Shown here piece by piece: positions 1-7,179 of a stretch of DNA of 64,000 bases. The stretch covers positions 1-64,000 of the forward strand of contig NZ_FODD01000042.1 in NCBI RefSeq assembly GCF_900110255.1, in the 5' to 3' direction. The stretch is from Actinacidiphila rubida (GTDB lineage: Bacteria; Actinomycetota; Actinomycetes; Streptomycetales; Streptomycetaceae). The stretch's first letter is position 1. The number at the start of each line of letters is the position of its first letter. Both the position numbers and the translations under genes were made by a program. Below the pieces are notes generated by a model that did no database searches, was not told where the DNA came from, and saw only the letters and a program-made list of their open reading frames with translations.

Positions 1-175
1 AGCGGGACGATCGGAGGAATAATCCGACCGCCCACAGCGTCCTCGCTGTGTCTCGCCTTCCCGCTACAGGAAGGACTTTTCAAAGGAACCACATCCACCA
101 CGGCGAACCGTGAGGGACGGGGTATCAACATATCTGGCGTTGACTTTTGGCACGCTGTTGAGTTCTCAAGGAACG
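1..175 (-). other. rRNA operon leader (16S gene just outside window)
   Basis: Read on the minus strand, this stretch matches the leader found upstream of 16S rRNA in streptomycetes. It contains the conserved block TTGAGAACTCAA (158-169), followed by GCGTGCCAAAAGTCAACGCC. Near the edge it carries the GGCGAGACACAGCGAGGACG segment that leads into mature 16S. In actinobacteria such leaders carry antitermination and RNase processing signals. The mature 16S should begin a few tens of bases beyond position 1; no rRNA itself is in the window. Identification rests on remembered Streptomyces leader sequence. Confidence 0.85.
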
Positions 176-232
176 GACGCTTCCTTCGGTTCCCTTTCGG
201 GCCCCTCCGGGCTTTCCCTTCGTTGTGTTCCG

Positions 233-262
233 ACTGTATCAGACGCTTTTCGGTGTCTGACC
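233..262 (-). promoter_or_regulatory. rRNA operon promoter (proximal)
   Basis: A minus-strand -10 box TACAGT lies at 233-238 in the context GTCTGATACAGTCGGA, which resembles known Streptomyces rrn promoters. The -35 region (near GGTCAG, about 257-262) is poor, so strength rests on the -10 and context. It sits about 65 nt upstream of the conserved TTGAGAACTCAA leader block. Confidence 0.6.
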
Positions 263-314
263 CCCAGTCAGCGGGGTCCGTCTTCCGGGCCGTTGGGCCC
301 TTCCGACGAGTGAG

Positions 315-344
315 ACTTTAGCGGATGTTCACCGGCCGATCCAA
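315..344 (-). promoter_or_regulatory. rRNA operon promoter (upstream)
   Basis: On the minus strand there is TTGGAT (339-344), an 18-nt spacer, and TAAAGT (315-320). This is a good sigma-70/HrdB-type promoter pointing at the rRNA leader. Streptomyces rrn operons have several tandem promoters, and this would be one of them. Confidence 0.7.
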
Positions 345-550
345 ATCGGCCGCTTTCCCGTCCGTCATTCCGCAAAAAGACACGGGGACACCACAGAGGG
401 CCGAAACCGGCCGTGATCGTGACTCCGAATACTTGAGCGGAATGGCTGTCCGGGGACCGACCGGAGTCGGCGCTCACGTCGGACAACTCGGAGGACACTA
501 CGCAGGTGAACAGACGATGTCAACTCTGCCCGTGTCCGGCGGCCACCGGC

Positions 551-556
551 TAGCCT
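551..556 (+). promoter_or_regulatory. -10 box of the trpS attenuator transcript
   Basis: TAGCCT ends 6 nt before the ATG of the leader peptide, so transcription is expected to start at or next to that ATG (leaderless translation). No convincing -35 is visible. Confidence 0.5.
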
Positions 557-562
557 GTGGTC

Positions 563-604
563 ATGACCTCGCGTACGTGCAGCACCCAGTGGTGGGCCGC
601 CTAG
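563..604 (+). CDS. trp leader peptide (13 aa, tandem Trp codons)
   Basis: The short frame reads MTSRTCSTQWWAA and stops at TAG 602-604. Two adjacent TGG codons (590-595) sit just before a hairpin, the signature of a ribosome-stalling leader peptide. No Shine-Dalgarno is needed if the transcript is leaderless from the -10 box at 551-556. Streptomyces coelicolor is known to control its auxiliary indolmycin-resistant TrpRS by ribosome-mediated attenuation, and this arrangement fits that system. It is translated only as a sensor of charged tRNA-Trp; the peptide itself is unlikely to have a function. Confidence 0.85.
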   Translation: MTSRTCSTQWWAA

Positions 605-658
605 GGCGGCCCGGGTCTCACGCATGCATCCGACGGCCGCCGCCTCAGGCGGCCGTTT
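594..658 (+). promoter_or_regulatory. Trp attenuator: competing hairpins and terminator
   Basis: Three mutually exclusive pairings are visible. Segment 594-601 pairs with 605-612 (GGGCCGCC/GGCGGCCC) around the leader stop codon. Segment 605-611 can instead pair with 635-641 (GGCGGCC/GGCCGCC). Segment 633-641 pairs with 648-656 (ACGGCCGCC/GGCGGCCGT), followed by a short T run, as a terminator. A ribosome stalled on the Trp codons would cover 594-601, free 605-611 to form the antiterminator, and allow trpS transcription. Pairings are read directly; the mechanism is inferred from the family. Confidence 0.85.
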
Positions 659-713
659 CGCGTTCTCCCGGCCGTGAGGGGCGGTGGCCCCCCGACAGGG
701 AGAGAACGACGTC

Positions 714-1712
714 ATGACACGCATCTTCAGCGGGATCAAGCCGACCGGTCACATGACCCTGGGGAACTACCTGGGCGCGCTGCGGCAGTGGTCCGAGGTG
801 GACCAGCACCGCGCGGACTCGCTGTTCTGCGTGGTCGACCTGCACGCGCTCACCGTCGACCACGATCCGGCGCGGTTGCGCCGGCTGAGCCGGCAGGGCG
901 CGAGCCTGCTGCTGGCGGCTGGGCTGGACCCCGGGGTGTGCACCGTGTTCGTGCAGAGCCATGTGGACGAGCACGCCCGGCTGGCGTTCGTGATGGAGTG
1001 CGTCGCCACCGACGGGGAGATGCGCCGGATGATCCAGTACAAGGAGAAATCCGTGCGGGCGCAGGCGTCCGGGCAGAGCGTGAGACTGTCGCTCCTGACG
1101 TATCCGGCGCTGATGGCCGCGGACATCCTCGTCTACGGCGCCGACGAGGTGCCGGTGGGTGAGGACCAGGCCCAGCACGTGGAGCTGACGCGGGATCTCG
1201 CCGAGCGCTTCAACCACCGCTACGGGCACACCTTCGTGGTGCCGCGGGCGGTGGTGCCGAAGGTGGCGGCGCGGGTGATGGACCTGCAGGACCCGGCGTC
1301 GAAGATGGGCAAGTCGCATGACGCGACGGCCGGGATCATCTACCTGCTGGACGAGCCCGCCACGATCGGGAAGAAGATCCGCCGGGCGGTGACGGACAGC
1401 GAGGCCGGGGTGACGTACGAGCCGGAGACCCGGCCGGGCGTCGCGAACCTGCTGGAGATCCTGTCGGCGTGCACCGGCAAGGAGCCGTCGGCGCTCGCGG
1501 ACGCCTACCAGGGCAGTGGCGCGCTGAAGGCGGACACGGCGGACGCGGTCGTCGAACTGCTGCGGCCTCTCCAGGCGCGGCACGCGGAGCTGAGCGCGGA
1601 CCCGGGGTACGTGGACGGGGTGCTGCGGGAGGGTGCGGCGCGGGCGCGGGCCCTCGCCCGGCCGACCGTGGACGCGGCCTACCGGGCGATCGGGCTCATG
1701 CCGCCGGCGTGA
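714..1712 (+). CDS. trpS: tryptophanyl-tRNA synthetase (auxiliary, attenuator-controlled)
   Basis: The 332-residue protein charges tRNA-Trp with tryptophan in the cytoplasm. It is a class I synthetase: the HIGH-type motif appears as TGHMTLGN near residue 15 and the KMSKS loop as KMGKS near residue 200. Length is normal for bacterial TrpRS. The chosen ATG has AGGGAG about 10 nt upstream; an in-frame ATG 30 nt earlier lacks this. A Trp-Trp leader peptide and attenuator lie directly upstream, so expression should rise when charged tRNA-Trp falls. In S. coelicolor the gene with this control is the indolmycin-resistant second TrpRS followed by proC, as here. Indolmycin resistance is inferred from context, not from residues. 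Confidence 0.93.
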   Translation: MTRIFSGIKPTGHMTLGNYLGALRQWSEVDQHRADSLFCVVDLHALTVDHDPARLRRLSRQGASLLLAAGLDPGVCTVFVQSHVDEHARLAFVMECVATDGEMRRMIQYKEKSVRAQASGQSVRLSLLTYPALMAADILVYGADEVPVGEDQAQHVELTRDLAERFNHRYGHTFVVPRAVVPKVAARVMDLQDPASKMGKSHDATAGIIYLLDEPATIGKKIRRAVTDSEAGVTYEPETRPGVANLLEILSACTGKEPSALADAYQGSGALKADTADAVVELLRPLQARHAELSADPGYVDGVLREGAARARALARPTVDAAYRAIGLMPPA

Positions 1713-1725
1713 CGGCGGCGGGCCG

Positions 1726-1777
1726 GGCTCCGCGAGGACGCGCCGTCGCGGGGTCCGGCCGCGGCGGTCGCGGAGCC
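1726..1777. terminator. bidirectional hairpin between trpS and proC
   Basis: The arms GGCTCCGCG (1726-1734) and CGCGGAGCC (1769-1777) form a 9-bp stem with a long GC-rich loop between two convergent genes. There is no T-tract, as usual in high-GC actinobacteria. Confidence 0.5.
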
Positions 1778-1784
1778 TGAGGGG

Positions 1785-2606
1785 TCAGGCGCCGGAGGCC
1801 AGCTCGCGGCTGCGGTCGCGGGCGGCCTCCAGCGCCGCGAGCAGGGCGGCACGGACTCCGTGGTTCTCCAGCTCGCGGATGGCGTTGATGGTGGTGCCGG
1901 CCGGGGAGGTGACGGCCTCACGCAGCTTGACGGGGTGCTCGCCGCTGTCGCGCAGCATCACGGCGGCGCCGATCGCGGACTGGACGATGAGGTCGTGCGC
2001 CTGGGCGCGGGGCAGGCCGAGCAGGATGCCCGCGTCGGTCATGGCCTCGACCAGGTAGTAGAAGTACGCCGGGCCGGAGCCGGACAGGGCGGTCGCCGCG
2101 TCCTGCTGCTTCTCCGGCACCCGCAGCGTCTTGCCGACGGGCTGGAAGATCGCCTCGGTGCGGGCGAGGTGCGCCTCGGTGGCGTGGCGTCCCGCGGAGA
2201 TCACCGACATGCCCTCGTCCACCAGCACAGGGGTGTTGGGCATGACGCGCACGACGGCGATGCCGTCGGCGAGGCGTTCCTCGAAGTAGCCGGTGGGGAT
2301 ACCCGCGGCCGCGCTGATGACGAGGCGGTCGGCGGCGAGGTGCGGGGCGAGCTCGTCCAGCAGCGCGCCCATGTCCTGCGGCTTGGCGGCGAGGATGAGG
2401 GTGTCGGCGGCCTTGGCGGCCTCCGGGTTGCCGACGGCCTCGACGCCGTAGCGGGTCCGCAGCTCCTCGGCGCGTTCGGCGCGGCGCGCGGTGACGAGCA
2501 GATCGGCGGGGGCCCAGCCGGCGCGGATCATGCCGGAGAGCAGCGCCTCGCCGATCTTGCCGGTGCCGAGGACGGCGACTTTCTGGCTGCGGTTCAGGTC
2601 GGTCAT
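1785..2606 (-). CDS. proC: pyrroline-5-carboxylate reductase
   Basis: The 273-residue enzyme reduces pyrroline-5-carboxylate to proline with NAD(P)H, the last step of proline synthesis. The N-terminus carries a Rossmann motif GTGKIGEALLSGM (about residues 12-24). The C-terminal half holds the P5CR dimerization signature, including ALSGSGPAYFYYLVEAM and the TSPAGTT stretch. Length is normal. The ATG at 2604-2606 is preceded by GGAG, and the upstream in-frame extension is low-complexity. It is convergent with trpS, an order also remembered from S. coelicolor. Confidence 0.95.
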   Translation of the reverse strand: MTDLNRSQKVAVLGTGKIGEALLSGMIRAGWAPADLLVTARRAERAEELRTRYGVEAVGNPEAAKAADTLILAAKPQDMGALLDELAPHLAADRLVISAAAGIPTGYFEERLADGIAVVRVMPNTPVLVDEGMSVISAGRHATEAHLARTEAIFQPVGKTLRVPEKQQDAATALSGSGPAYFYYLVEAMTDAGILLGLPRAQAHDLIVQSAIGAAVMLRDSGEHPVKLREAVTSPAGTTINAIRELENHGVRAALLAALEAARDRSRELASGA

Positions 2607-2718
2607 GGCGGCGGCTCTCCTCGTCGGACCCGGAGGGGCTGGTGCCGCACATCCTTCCAGGTCCCGGGCGCGGCCCGCGGGGGTGAACCAAGGGGTGGAC
2701 GGTCCGGCCGGACGGACG

Positions 2719-3456
2719 TCAGGGGGTGCGGCGGCGCAGGGTCGCGGCGCCGAGTCCGAGGGCGAGCAGCGCACAGCCGGCGACGACCGCCAGGTCGCGG
2801 ACGAACGCGCCGGTGACGCCGCCGTGGTGGACGACCTGCCCCATGCCGTCGACGGCGTACGACATCGGCAGCACGTCGGACAGGCCGGTGAGCACGGGCT
2901 GCATCGCGTGGCGCGGGACGAACAGGCCGCACAGCAGCAGCTGCGGCAGCAGGACCGCGGGCATGAACTGGACGGCCTGGAACTCGCTGGCGGCGAAGGC
3001 GCTGACGAACAGGCCGAGGGCGGTGCCGAGGAACGCGTCGGCGAGCGCGGTGACCAGCAGCAGCCAGGGCGAGCCGGTGACGTCGAGGCCGAGCAGCAGC
3101 ACCGACAGGCCGGTGGCCAGGGACGCCTGCACGACGGCGACCGCGCCGAACGCCAGCGCGTAGCCGCCGAGCAGGTCGGCCTTGGCGAGGGGCATGGACA
3201 TCAGCCGCTCCAGCGTGCCCGAGGTGCGTTCCCGCAGGGTAGCGATCGACGTCACCAGGAACATCGTGATCAGCGGGAAGATCCCCAGCAGGGAGGCGCC
3301 GGCGGAGTCGTAGGTGCGGGGGCTCGCGTCGAAGACGTACTTGAGCAGGGTCAGCAGGACGCACGGCACGACGAGCATCAGCGCGATGGTGCGCGGGTCG
3401 TGGCCGAGCTGGCGCAGGACGCGGCGGGCGGTGGCGAGGGTGCGGGCGGCGTTCAT
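2719..3456 (-). CDS. ABC-2 type transporter permease
   Basis: The 245-residue protein has about six hydrophobic segments, for example LMLVVPCVLLTLLKYVF, IFPLITMFLVTSIATL and AFGAVAVVQASLATGLSVLLLGL. The RERTSGTLERLMSMP sequence between the second and third segments is typical of ABC-2 permeases of the DrrB/NodJ type. Its start overlaps the stop of the upstream ATPase gene by 4 nt (ATGA), implying translational coupling. It should form the membrane half of an exporter; the substrate cannot be told from sequence. Confidence 0.9.
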   Translation of the reverse strand: MNAARTLATARRVLRQLGHDPRTIALMLVVPCVLLTLLKYVFDASPRTYDSAGASLLGIFPLITMFLVTSIATLRERTSGTLERLMSMPLAKADLLGGYALAFGAVAVVQASLATGLSVLLLGLDVTGSPWLLLVTALADAFLGTALGLFVSAFAASEFQAVQFMPAVLLPQLLLCGLFVPRHAMQPVLTGLSDVLPMSYAVDGMGQVVHHGGVTGAFVRDLAVVAGCALLALGLGAATLRRRTP

Positions 3457-4214
3457 GGCGTGGCCTTCGTGGGGAGGGGGGACGCGGCGGCGGCCTCGTC
3501 GACGAGGCGGAGGAAGGCGTCCTCCACGGTGGCGGCGCCGGTGCGGCGGCGCAGGTCGTCGGGAGTGTCGTCGGCGAGCAGGCGGCCGTCGCGGAGCAGC
3601 AGCAGCCGGTGGCAGCGCTCGGCCTCGTCCATGACGTGCGACGAGACGACGACGGTGGTCCCGCGCTCCTCGGCGAGGCGGTGGAACAGCTGCCAGAGGT
3701 CGCGCCGCAGCACCGGGTCGAGGCCGACGGTGGGCTCGTCGAGCACCAGCAGCTCGGGGTCGCCGAGCAGGGCGACGGCCAGCGAGACGCGGCCGCGCTG
3801 GCCGCCGGACAGGTTTGCGGTGAGGGCGTCGGCGTGCGAGGTGAGGTCGACGTCGTGCAGGGCCCGCGCGACCTCGGCGGCGCGGGCGCGGGCGGGGGTG
3901 CCGAGGACGGCCGCGAAGTACTCCAGGTTCTGCCGTGCCGTCAGGTCCGCGTACACCGACGGCGCCTGTGTGACGTAGCCGACGCGCGAGCGCAGGTCGC
4001 GGTGGCCCGCGGGCCGGTCGAGGACGGTCAGCTCGCCCGTCACCTTCGCCTGGGCGCCGACCAGGGCCCGCATCAGGGTCGACTTGCCGCAGCCGCTCGG
4101 GCCGAGCAGGCCGGTGATGCGGCCGCGCGGCATCGCGAACGTCAGGTCGTCGAGCACGGTGCGGCCGCCGCGCACGACGCGCAGGCCCGTGGCCTGGACG
4201 GCGTGTTTATTCAT
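3453..4214 (-). CDS. ABC transporter ATP-binding protein (DrrA-like)
   Basis: The 253-residue ATPase powers the adjacent permease. Walker A is GPSGCGKST (about residues 40-48), the signature motif is LSGGQRGRVSLA, Walker B is LLVLDEPTVGLDP, and the switch region is VVVSSHVMDEAE. The start taken is ATG 4212-4214, which lies inside a 30-bp palindrome. No ribosome site is evident upstream, and TTGACG (4247-4252, minus) is suitably placed for a leaderless transcript; a start 18 nt further upstream is possible. The palindrome suggests repression by a TetR- or PadR-like protein not encoded next to it. Confidence 0.92.
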   Translation of the reverse strand: MNKHAVQATGLRVVRGGRTVLDDLTFAMPRGRITGLLGPSGCGKSTLMRALVGAQAKVTGELTVLDRPAGHRDLRSRVGYVTQAPSVYADLTARQNLEYFAAVLGTPARARAAEVARALHDVDLTSHADALTANLSGGQRGRVSLAVALLGDPELLVLDEPTVGLDPVLRRDLWQLFHRLAEERGTTVVVSSHVMDEAERCHRLLLLRDGRLLADDTPDDLRRRTGAATVEDAFLRLVDEAAAASPLPTKATP

Positions 4215-4232
4215 CACGCGATGAATAAACAC
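4203..4232 (-). promoter_or_regulatory. palindromic operator over the ABC exporter start
   Basis: GTGTTTATTCATC (4203-4215) and its exact complement GATGAATAAACAC (4220-4232) flank a 4-nt centre. This 13-bp perfect inverted repeat is AT-rich in a GC-rich genome and covers the likely -10 region and start codon. The -35 TTGACG lies just upstream at 4247-4252 on the minus strand. It is a strong candidate repressor site. Confidence 0.8.
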
Positions 4233-4316
4233 CCGGGGCCGTTCCGCGTCAAGGGGTCCGGGGTCCGGCCCCGATCCCCGGGGCGCGGGGTGGGGGAATC
4301 GTCAGGGTCATCCCCT

Positions 4317-4820
4317 ATGGCCTTCGCGCACCCCGCGATGGACCGTTGCGGTATGAGGCGTTCATCCCATGACATCGCTGTGTCGGGCGCGGAGAAGCGG
4401 CAGTTGGCCGTGGCCTCGGCGACCCTCGGACCCTGGCGGCCGGCCGCGGTCGTCGGCGCGCTCGGCGGCGGGGTCGACCTGGCCCTGCACCTGCTGTCCG
4501 GGCACTTCGGGCTCGGCATCCTGAGCAGCGCGATAACCGTCGCGGCGCTGCTCTTCTTCTGCGTCGGCGGGGCGGGAGCCGTGCTCGGCTACTCCTCGCA
4601 CGGCCAGGGGCGCGACCACCGGATCCGGCGCTGGGCCGCGCGGCACCCCTGGCGGGTGGCGGCGGTGCCGGCGGCGGCGATGTTCCTCTGCGACCTCGTC
4701 GTGCGGCAGGTCCTGACCAGCCAGGGCGTCTTCGGCACGGTCTGGACGGGGCTGTGGCACGCGGCCGTCGTCGCGGCCGTCGTGGGCACGGTCGGCACCG
4801 TCTCCTCGTCCCGCCGCTAG
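4317..4820 (+). CDS. small integral membrane protein, unknown function
   Basis: I do not recognise this family. The 167-residue product has about four membrane segments: one near PAAVVGALGGGVDLALHLL, then LGILSSAITVAALLFFCVGGA, then AAVPAAAMFLCDLVVRQVL, and a C-terminal WHAAVVAAVVGTVGTV. The start is uncertain. ATG 4317 has an AGGG about 9 nt upstream, while ATGs at 4338 and 4353 lack a site. It is divergent from the ABC exporter and shares its promoter region, so it may respond to the same repressor. The 1-kb repeat element begins directly after its stop. Confidence 0.6.
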   Translation: MAFAHPAMDRCGMRRSSHDIAVSGAEKRQLAVASATLGPWRPAAVVGALGGGVDLALHLLSGHFGLGILSSAITVAALLFFCVGGAGAVLGYSSHGQGRDHRIRRWAARHPWRVAAVPAAAMFLCDLVVRQVLTSQGVFGTVWTGLWHAAVVAAVVGTVGTVSSSRR

Positions 4821-5258
4821 CCCCCTCCGGGGCGGTCCCTGCCGACTCGCTCAGCCAACGGGGTGCCAACGGGGTGCCCCCGGGGCTTGTCGGCCGCCCA
4901 CCGGCCGGTGGGTGGGTTCGGCCTACGGGGTGCCACGCGCTGCGCGCTGCCGTCTGCCGGTCTCGTCGTGGCTTGTCGCGCCAACGGGGTGCCCCCGGGG
5001 CTTGTTCCGGCGTGTGCCGCGCCGTCTTGGCTTGTCGCGCAGTTCCTCGCGCCCCTTCGGCCTCCGGGGTGCCCCGCGCTGCGCGCTGCCGTCTGCTGGT
5101 CTCGTCGTGGCTTGTCGCGCAGTTCCCCGCGCCCCTTCGGCCTCCGGGGTGCCCCGCGCTGCGCGCTGCCGTCTGCCGGTCTCGTTGTGGCTTGTCGCGC
5201 AGTTCCTCGCGCCCCTAGCGGTGCAGGTTCGTGGGTGGGGTCAGGGGCCACTCCGGGA

Positions 5259-5333
5259 GTGTCTCCTCGAGCTTTGCATGGCGACTTCTTCCAGATTGGC
5301 GGGCCGGGGCCTTGCAAAGCTCTGCGGGGACAC
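5259..5333. repeat. hairpin module L of copy A
   Basis: An outer stem GTGTCTCC/GGGGACAC (5259-5266 with 5326-5333) and an inner stem GAGCTTTGCA/TGCAAAGCTC (5269-5278 with 5313-5322) enclose a 34-nt loop. The corresponding module in copy B keeps the inner pairing with different bases. Confidence 0.7.
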
Positions 5334-5451
5334 ACCCGGATCGTCCCCTTCCGGCCCGTCCCCGTCTGCGGGAAGACTTTGGCCGTGCCCCATGTCCCCC
5401 GCCGCACGGTGGATAGGCGGGAGGGGGTGGGGAGGAAGTGCTCCCCGCAGA

Positions 5452-5504
5452 GAAATGTGCGCGGCCCCCGGGCAAGCCGGTGGACGAACCCGTATGCACA
5501 TTTC
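5452..5504. repeat. hairpin module R of copy A
   Basis: The arms GAAATGTGC (5452-5460) and GCACATTTC (5496-5504) form a 9-bp stem. They are flanked by CTCCCCGCAGA and CGAGGAGACGC, mirror images of the flanks of module L. The same stem occurs in copy B with a different loop. Confidence 0.7.
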
Positions 5505-5853
5505 CGAGGAGACGCTTCCGGAGCGCCCCCGACCCCACGGACAAAGGGCACGCACACCAGGGGCGCGAGGAACTGCGCGACAAGCCACGACGAGACCAGC
5601 AGACGGCAGCGCGCAGCGCGGGGCACCCCGGAAGCCGAAGGGGCGCGAGGAACTGCGCGAACAACCACGACGAGACCCGCAGACGGCAGCGCGCAGCGCG
5701 TGGCACCCCGGAAGCCGAGCCACCCACCGGCCGGTGGACGGCCGACAAGCCCCGGGGGCACCCCGTTGGCGCGACCAGCCACGACGAGACCCGCGGACGG
5801 CAGCGCGCAGCGCGTGGCACTCCGGATGCCGTACCCCGGAGCCAGCCGCAGGC

Positions 5854-6294
5854 TTACCCGCGGAGCCGCGCGCGAGCGCGCGCTTCGCCCGGCGCCTCCG
5901 TCAGGCTTCGGAGGAAGTACGCGAGGAGCGACCCGACGAATCCGATCGCGTAGACGCCGCGCGAGGCGTCCGCGCCGGCCGGGCCCGCGGTGAAGGACTG
6001 CCACGTGCGCTGGAACGCCAGCGCCGTGCAGACGGCGAACCCGGCGATCGCCAGGATCATGACGAAGACGTTGACCTTCGCCTCCGCGAGTCCCTGGAAG
6101 CCGAAGCGCAGGACGACCACGCCGAGGGCCGCGGCGGCCAGCGAGCCCGCCGCGACGCCGACGCGCCGCACGCGGTATCCGGCGTCGTGGTCCACCCAGG
6201 TGGTGCCGAAGAACCGCAGGGGCTCCGGCCGGCCGCCCGGCGCGCGGGCGGGCTTGGATGCGCTGCCCCGCGTGGGGGTGGTCGTCTCGCTCAC
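5854..6294 (-). CDS. small integral membrane protein, unknown function
   Basis: The 146-residue product starts with a Thr/Pro/Arg-rich cytoplasmic stretch and has about three membrane segments: VGVAAGSLAAAALGVVVLRF, VNVFVMILAIAGFAVCTALAF, and a third around GVYAIGFVGSLLAYFL. The family is not one I can name, though similar proteins are common in Streptomyces. The GTG start at 6292-6294 has only a weak ribosome site (GATGAC). It is divergent from the response regulator that follows, with about 115 nt between them. Its 3' end abuts repeat copy A. Confidence 0.7.
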   Translation of the reverse strand: MSETTTPTRGSASKPARAPGGRPEPLRFFGTTWVDHDAGYRVRRVGVAAGSLAAAALGVVVLRFGFQGLAEAKVNVFVMILAIAGFAVCTALAFQRTWQSFTAGPAGADASRGVYAIGFVGSLLAYFLRSLTEAPGEARARARLRG

Positions 6295-6408
6295 GTCATC
6301 GATTATGCGGTATGGCGACGGTATGTCCGGATCGCGCCCGGGGGGCGATGTCGGCCGGACCCGCGCTGGCTACGCTCGGGCCGTGCCCGTCGATCATGGG
6401 GAGCGTTC

Positions 6409-7056
6409 GTGACGATCCGCGTCGTCCTCGCCGACGACCAGCCGCTGGTGCGGACCGGGCTGCGCGTCCTCCTCGGCGACACCGCCGACATCGAGGTCGC
6501 CGGGGAGGCCGCGACGGGGCGGGAGGCGGTGACGCTGACCCGGGAGGCCCGGCCGGACGTGGTGCTCATGGACCTGCGGCTGCCGGATCTCGACGGGATC
6601 GAGGCGACCAGGATCATCACCGGTGACACCGCCGGCGCGGGGACCCGCGTCCTCGTGCTGGCCGCGGCCGACGACGACGGCGAGGTCTACGCGGCACTGC
6701 GGGCCGGCGCGAGCGGCTTCCTGTCGCGGGGCATGGGCGCCGGCGACGTCCTCACCGCGATCCGGGTGGCCGCGTCCGGCGGTGCGCTCGTCGATCCCGC
6801 GGCGACGTGCCGCCTCGTCGCCGCGTTCACCCGCGCGGCCCGCGGCCGGACCGGCGTCCCCGCCGGCCGCGCACGCGAGGTCCTGGTCCGCCTCGCCCGC
6901 GGCCTGTCCGACGCCGAGATCGGCGGCGACCTCTCCCTCAGCCCGTCCGAGGTCGGCGTCGAAGTCGCCCTACTGCTGGCCCGGTTCACCGCGCGCGACC
7001 GCGTGCACCTCCTGATCGCGGCCCACGAGTCCGGCCTTGTGCCCCCACCCTCCTGA
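6409..7056 (+). CDS. orphan NarL/LuxR-type response regulator, atypical
   Basis: The 215-residue protein has a receiver domain (residues 1-120) with acidic pocket D9/D10 and predicted phospho-acceptor D55 in VVLMDLRLPD. The conserved switch Thr is replaced by Ala (VLVLAAADDD), and the conserved Lys after GASGF is replaced (GFLSRG instead of GFLLKD). The C-terminus aligns with the LuxR helix-turn-helix region but lacks the usual LTPRE start (REVLVRLARGLSDAEIGGDLSLS). No kinase is adjacent. GTG 6409 has GGGAG 6 nt upstream. It may act without phosphorylation; targets are unknown. Confidence 0.85.
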   Translation: MTIRVVLADDQPLVRTGLRVLLGDTADIEVAGEAATGREAVTLTREARPDVVLMDLRLPDLDGIEATRIITGDTAGAGTRVLVLAAADDDGEVYAALRAGASGFLSRGMGAGDVLTAIRVAASGGALVDPAATCRLVAAFTRAARGRTGVPAGRAREVLVRLARGLSDAEIGGDLSLSPSEVGVEVALLLARFTARDRVHLLIAAHESGLVPPPS

Positions 7057-7179
7057 CGCTCTCCGGGCGCATCGATGCGTCAACTTGAGTCCACATCGAC
7101 ACTCGATCAGGTGACAGTGGCGGCATATGCCCTGGGTAGCCTTGAGGCAACGGCAAGGATCCCGTCCATGGGAGGAACC

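Larger units (their letters stand above)
4840..5845. repeat. 1-kb inverted-repeat element, copy A
   Basis: No credible gene lies here. Both flanks are built of the same unit in opposite orientation. A cgcgcagttcctcgcgcccc-like unit occurs at 5036, 5116 and 5197, and as its complement at 5560 and 5640. The Streptomyces-typical aggggcgcgaggaactgcgc motif belongs to this family. CCACCGGCCGGTGG recurs near 4898 and 5722. The core (about 5230-5560) holds two hairpin modules facing each other, with stems 5269-5278/5313-5322 and 5452-5460/5496-5504. Open frames crossing it are by-products of the repeats. It lies between convergent genes. Confidence 0.85.

Noticed and set aside
563..660. T-box riboswitch before trpS
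   Set aside because: No T-box sequence (AGGGTGGNACCGCG) or specifier stem is present; the tandem-Trp leader peptide explains the region better.
4817..6004. Reading frames of 200-395 codons inside repeat copy A
   Set aside because: They translate the inverted repeat units on both strands, have no start signals and no domain features.
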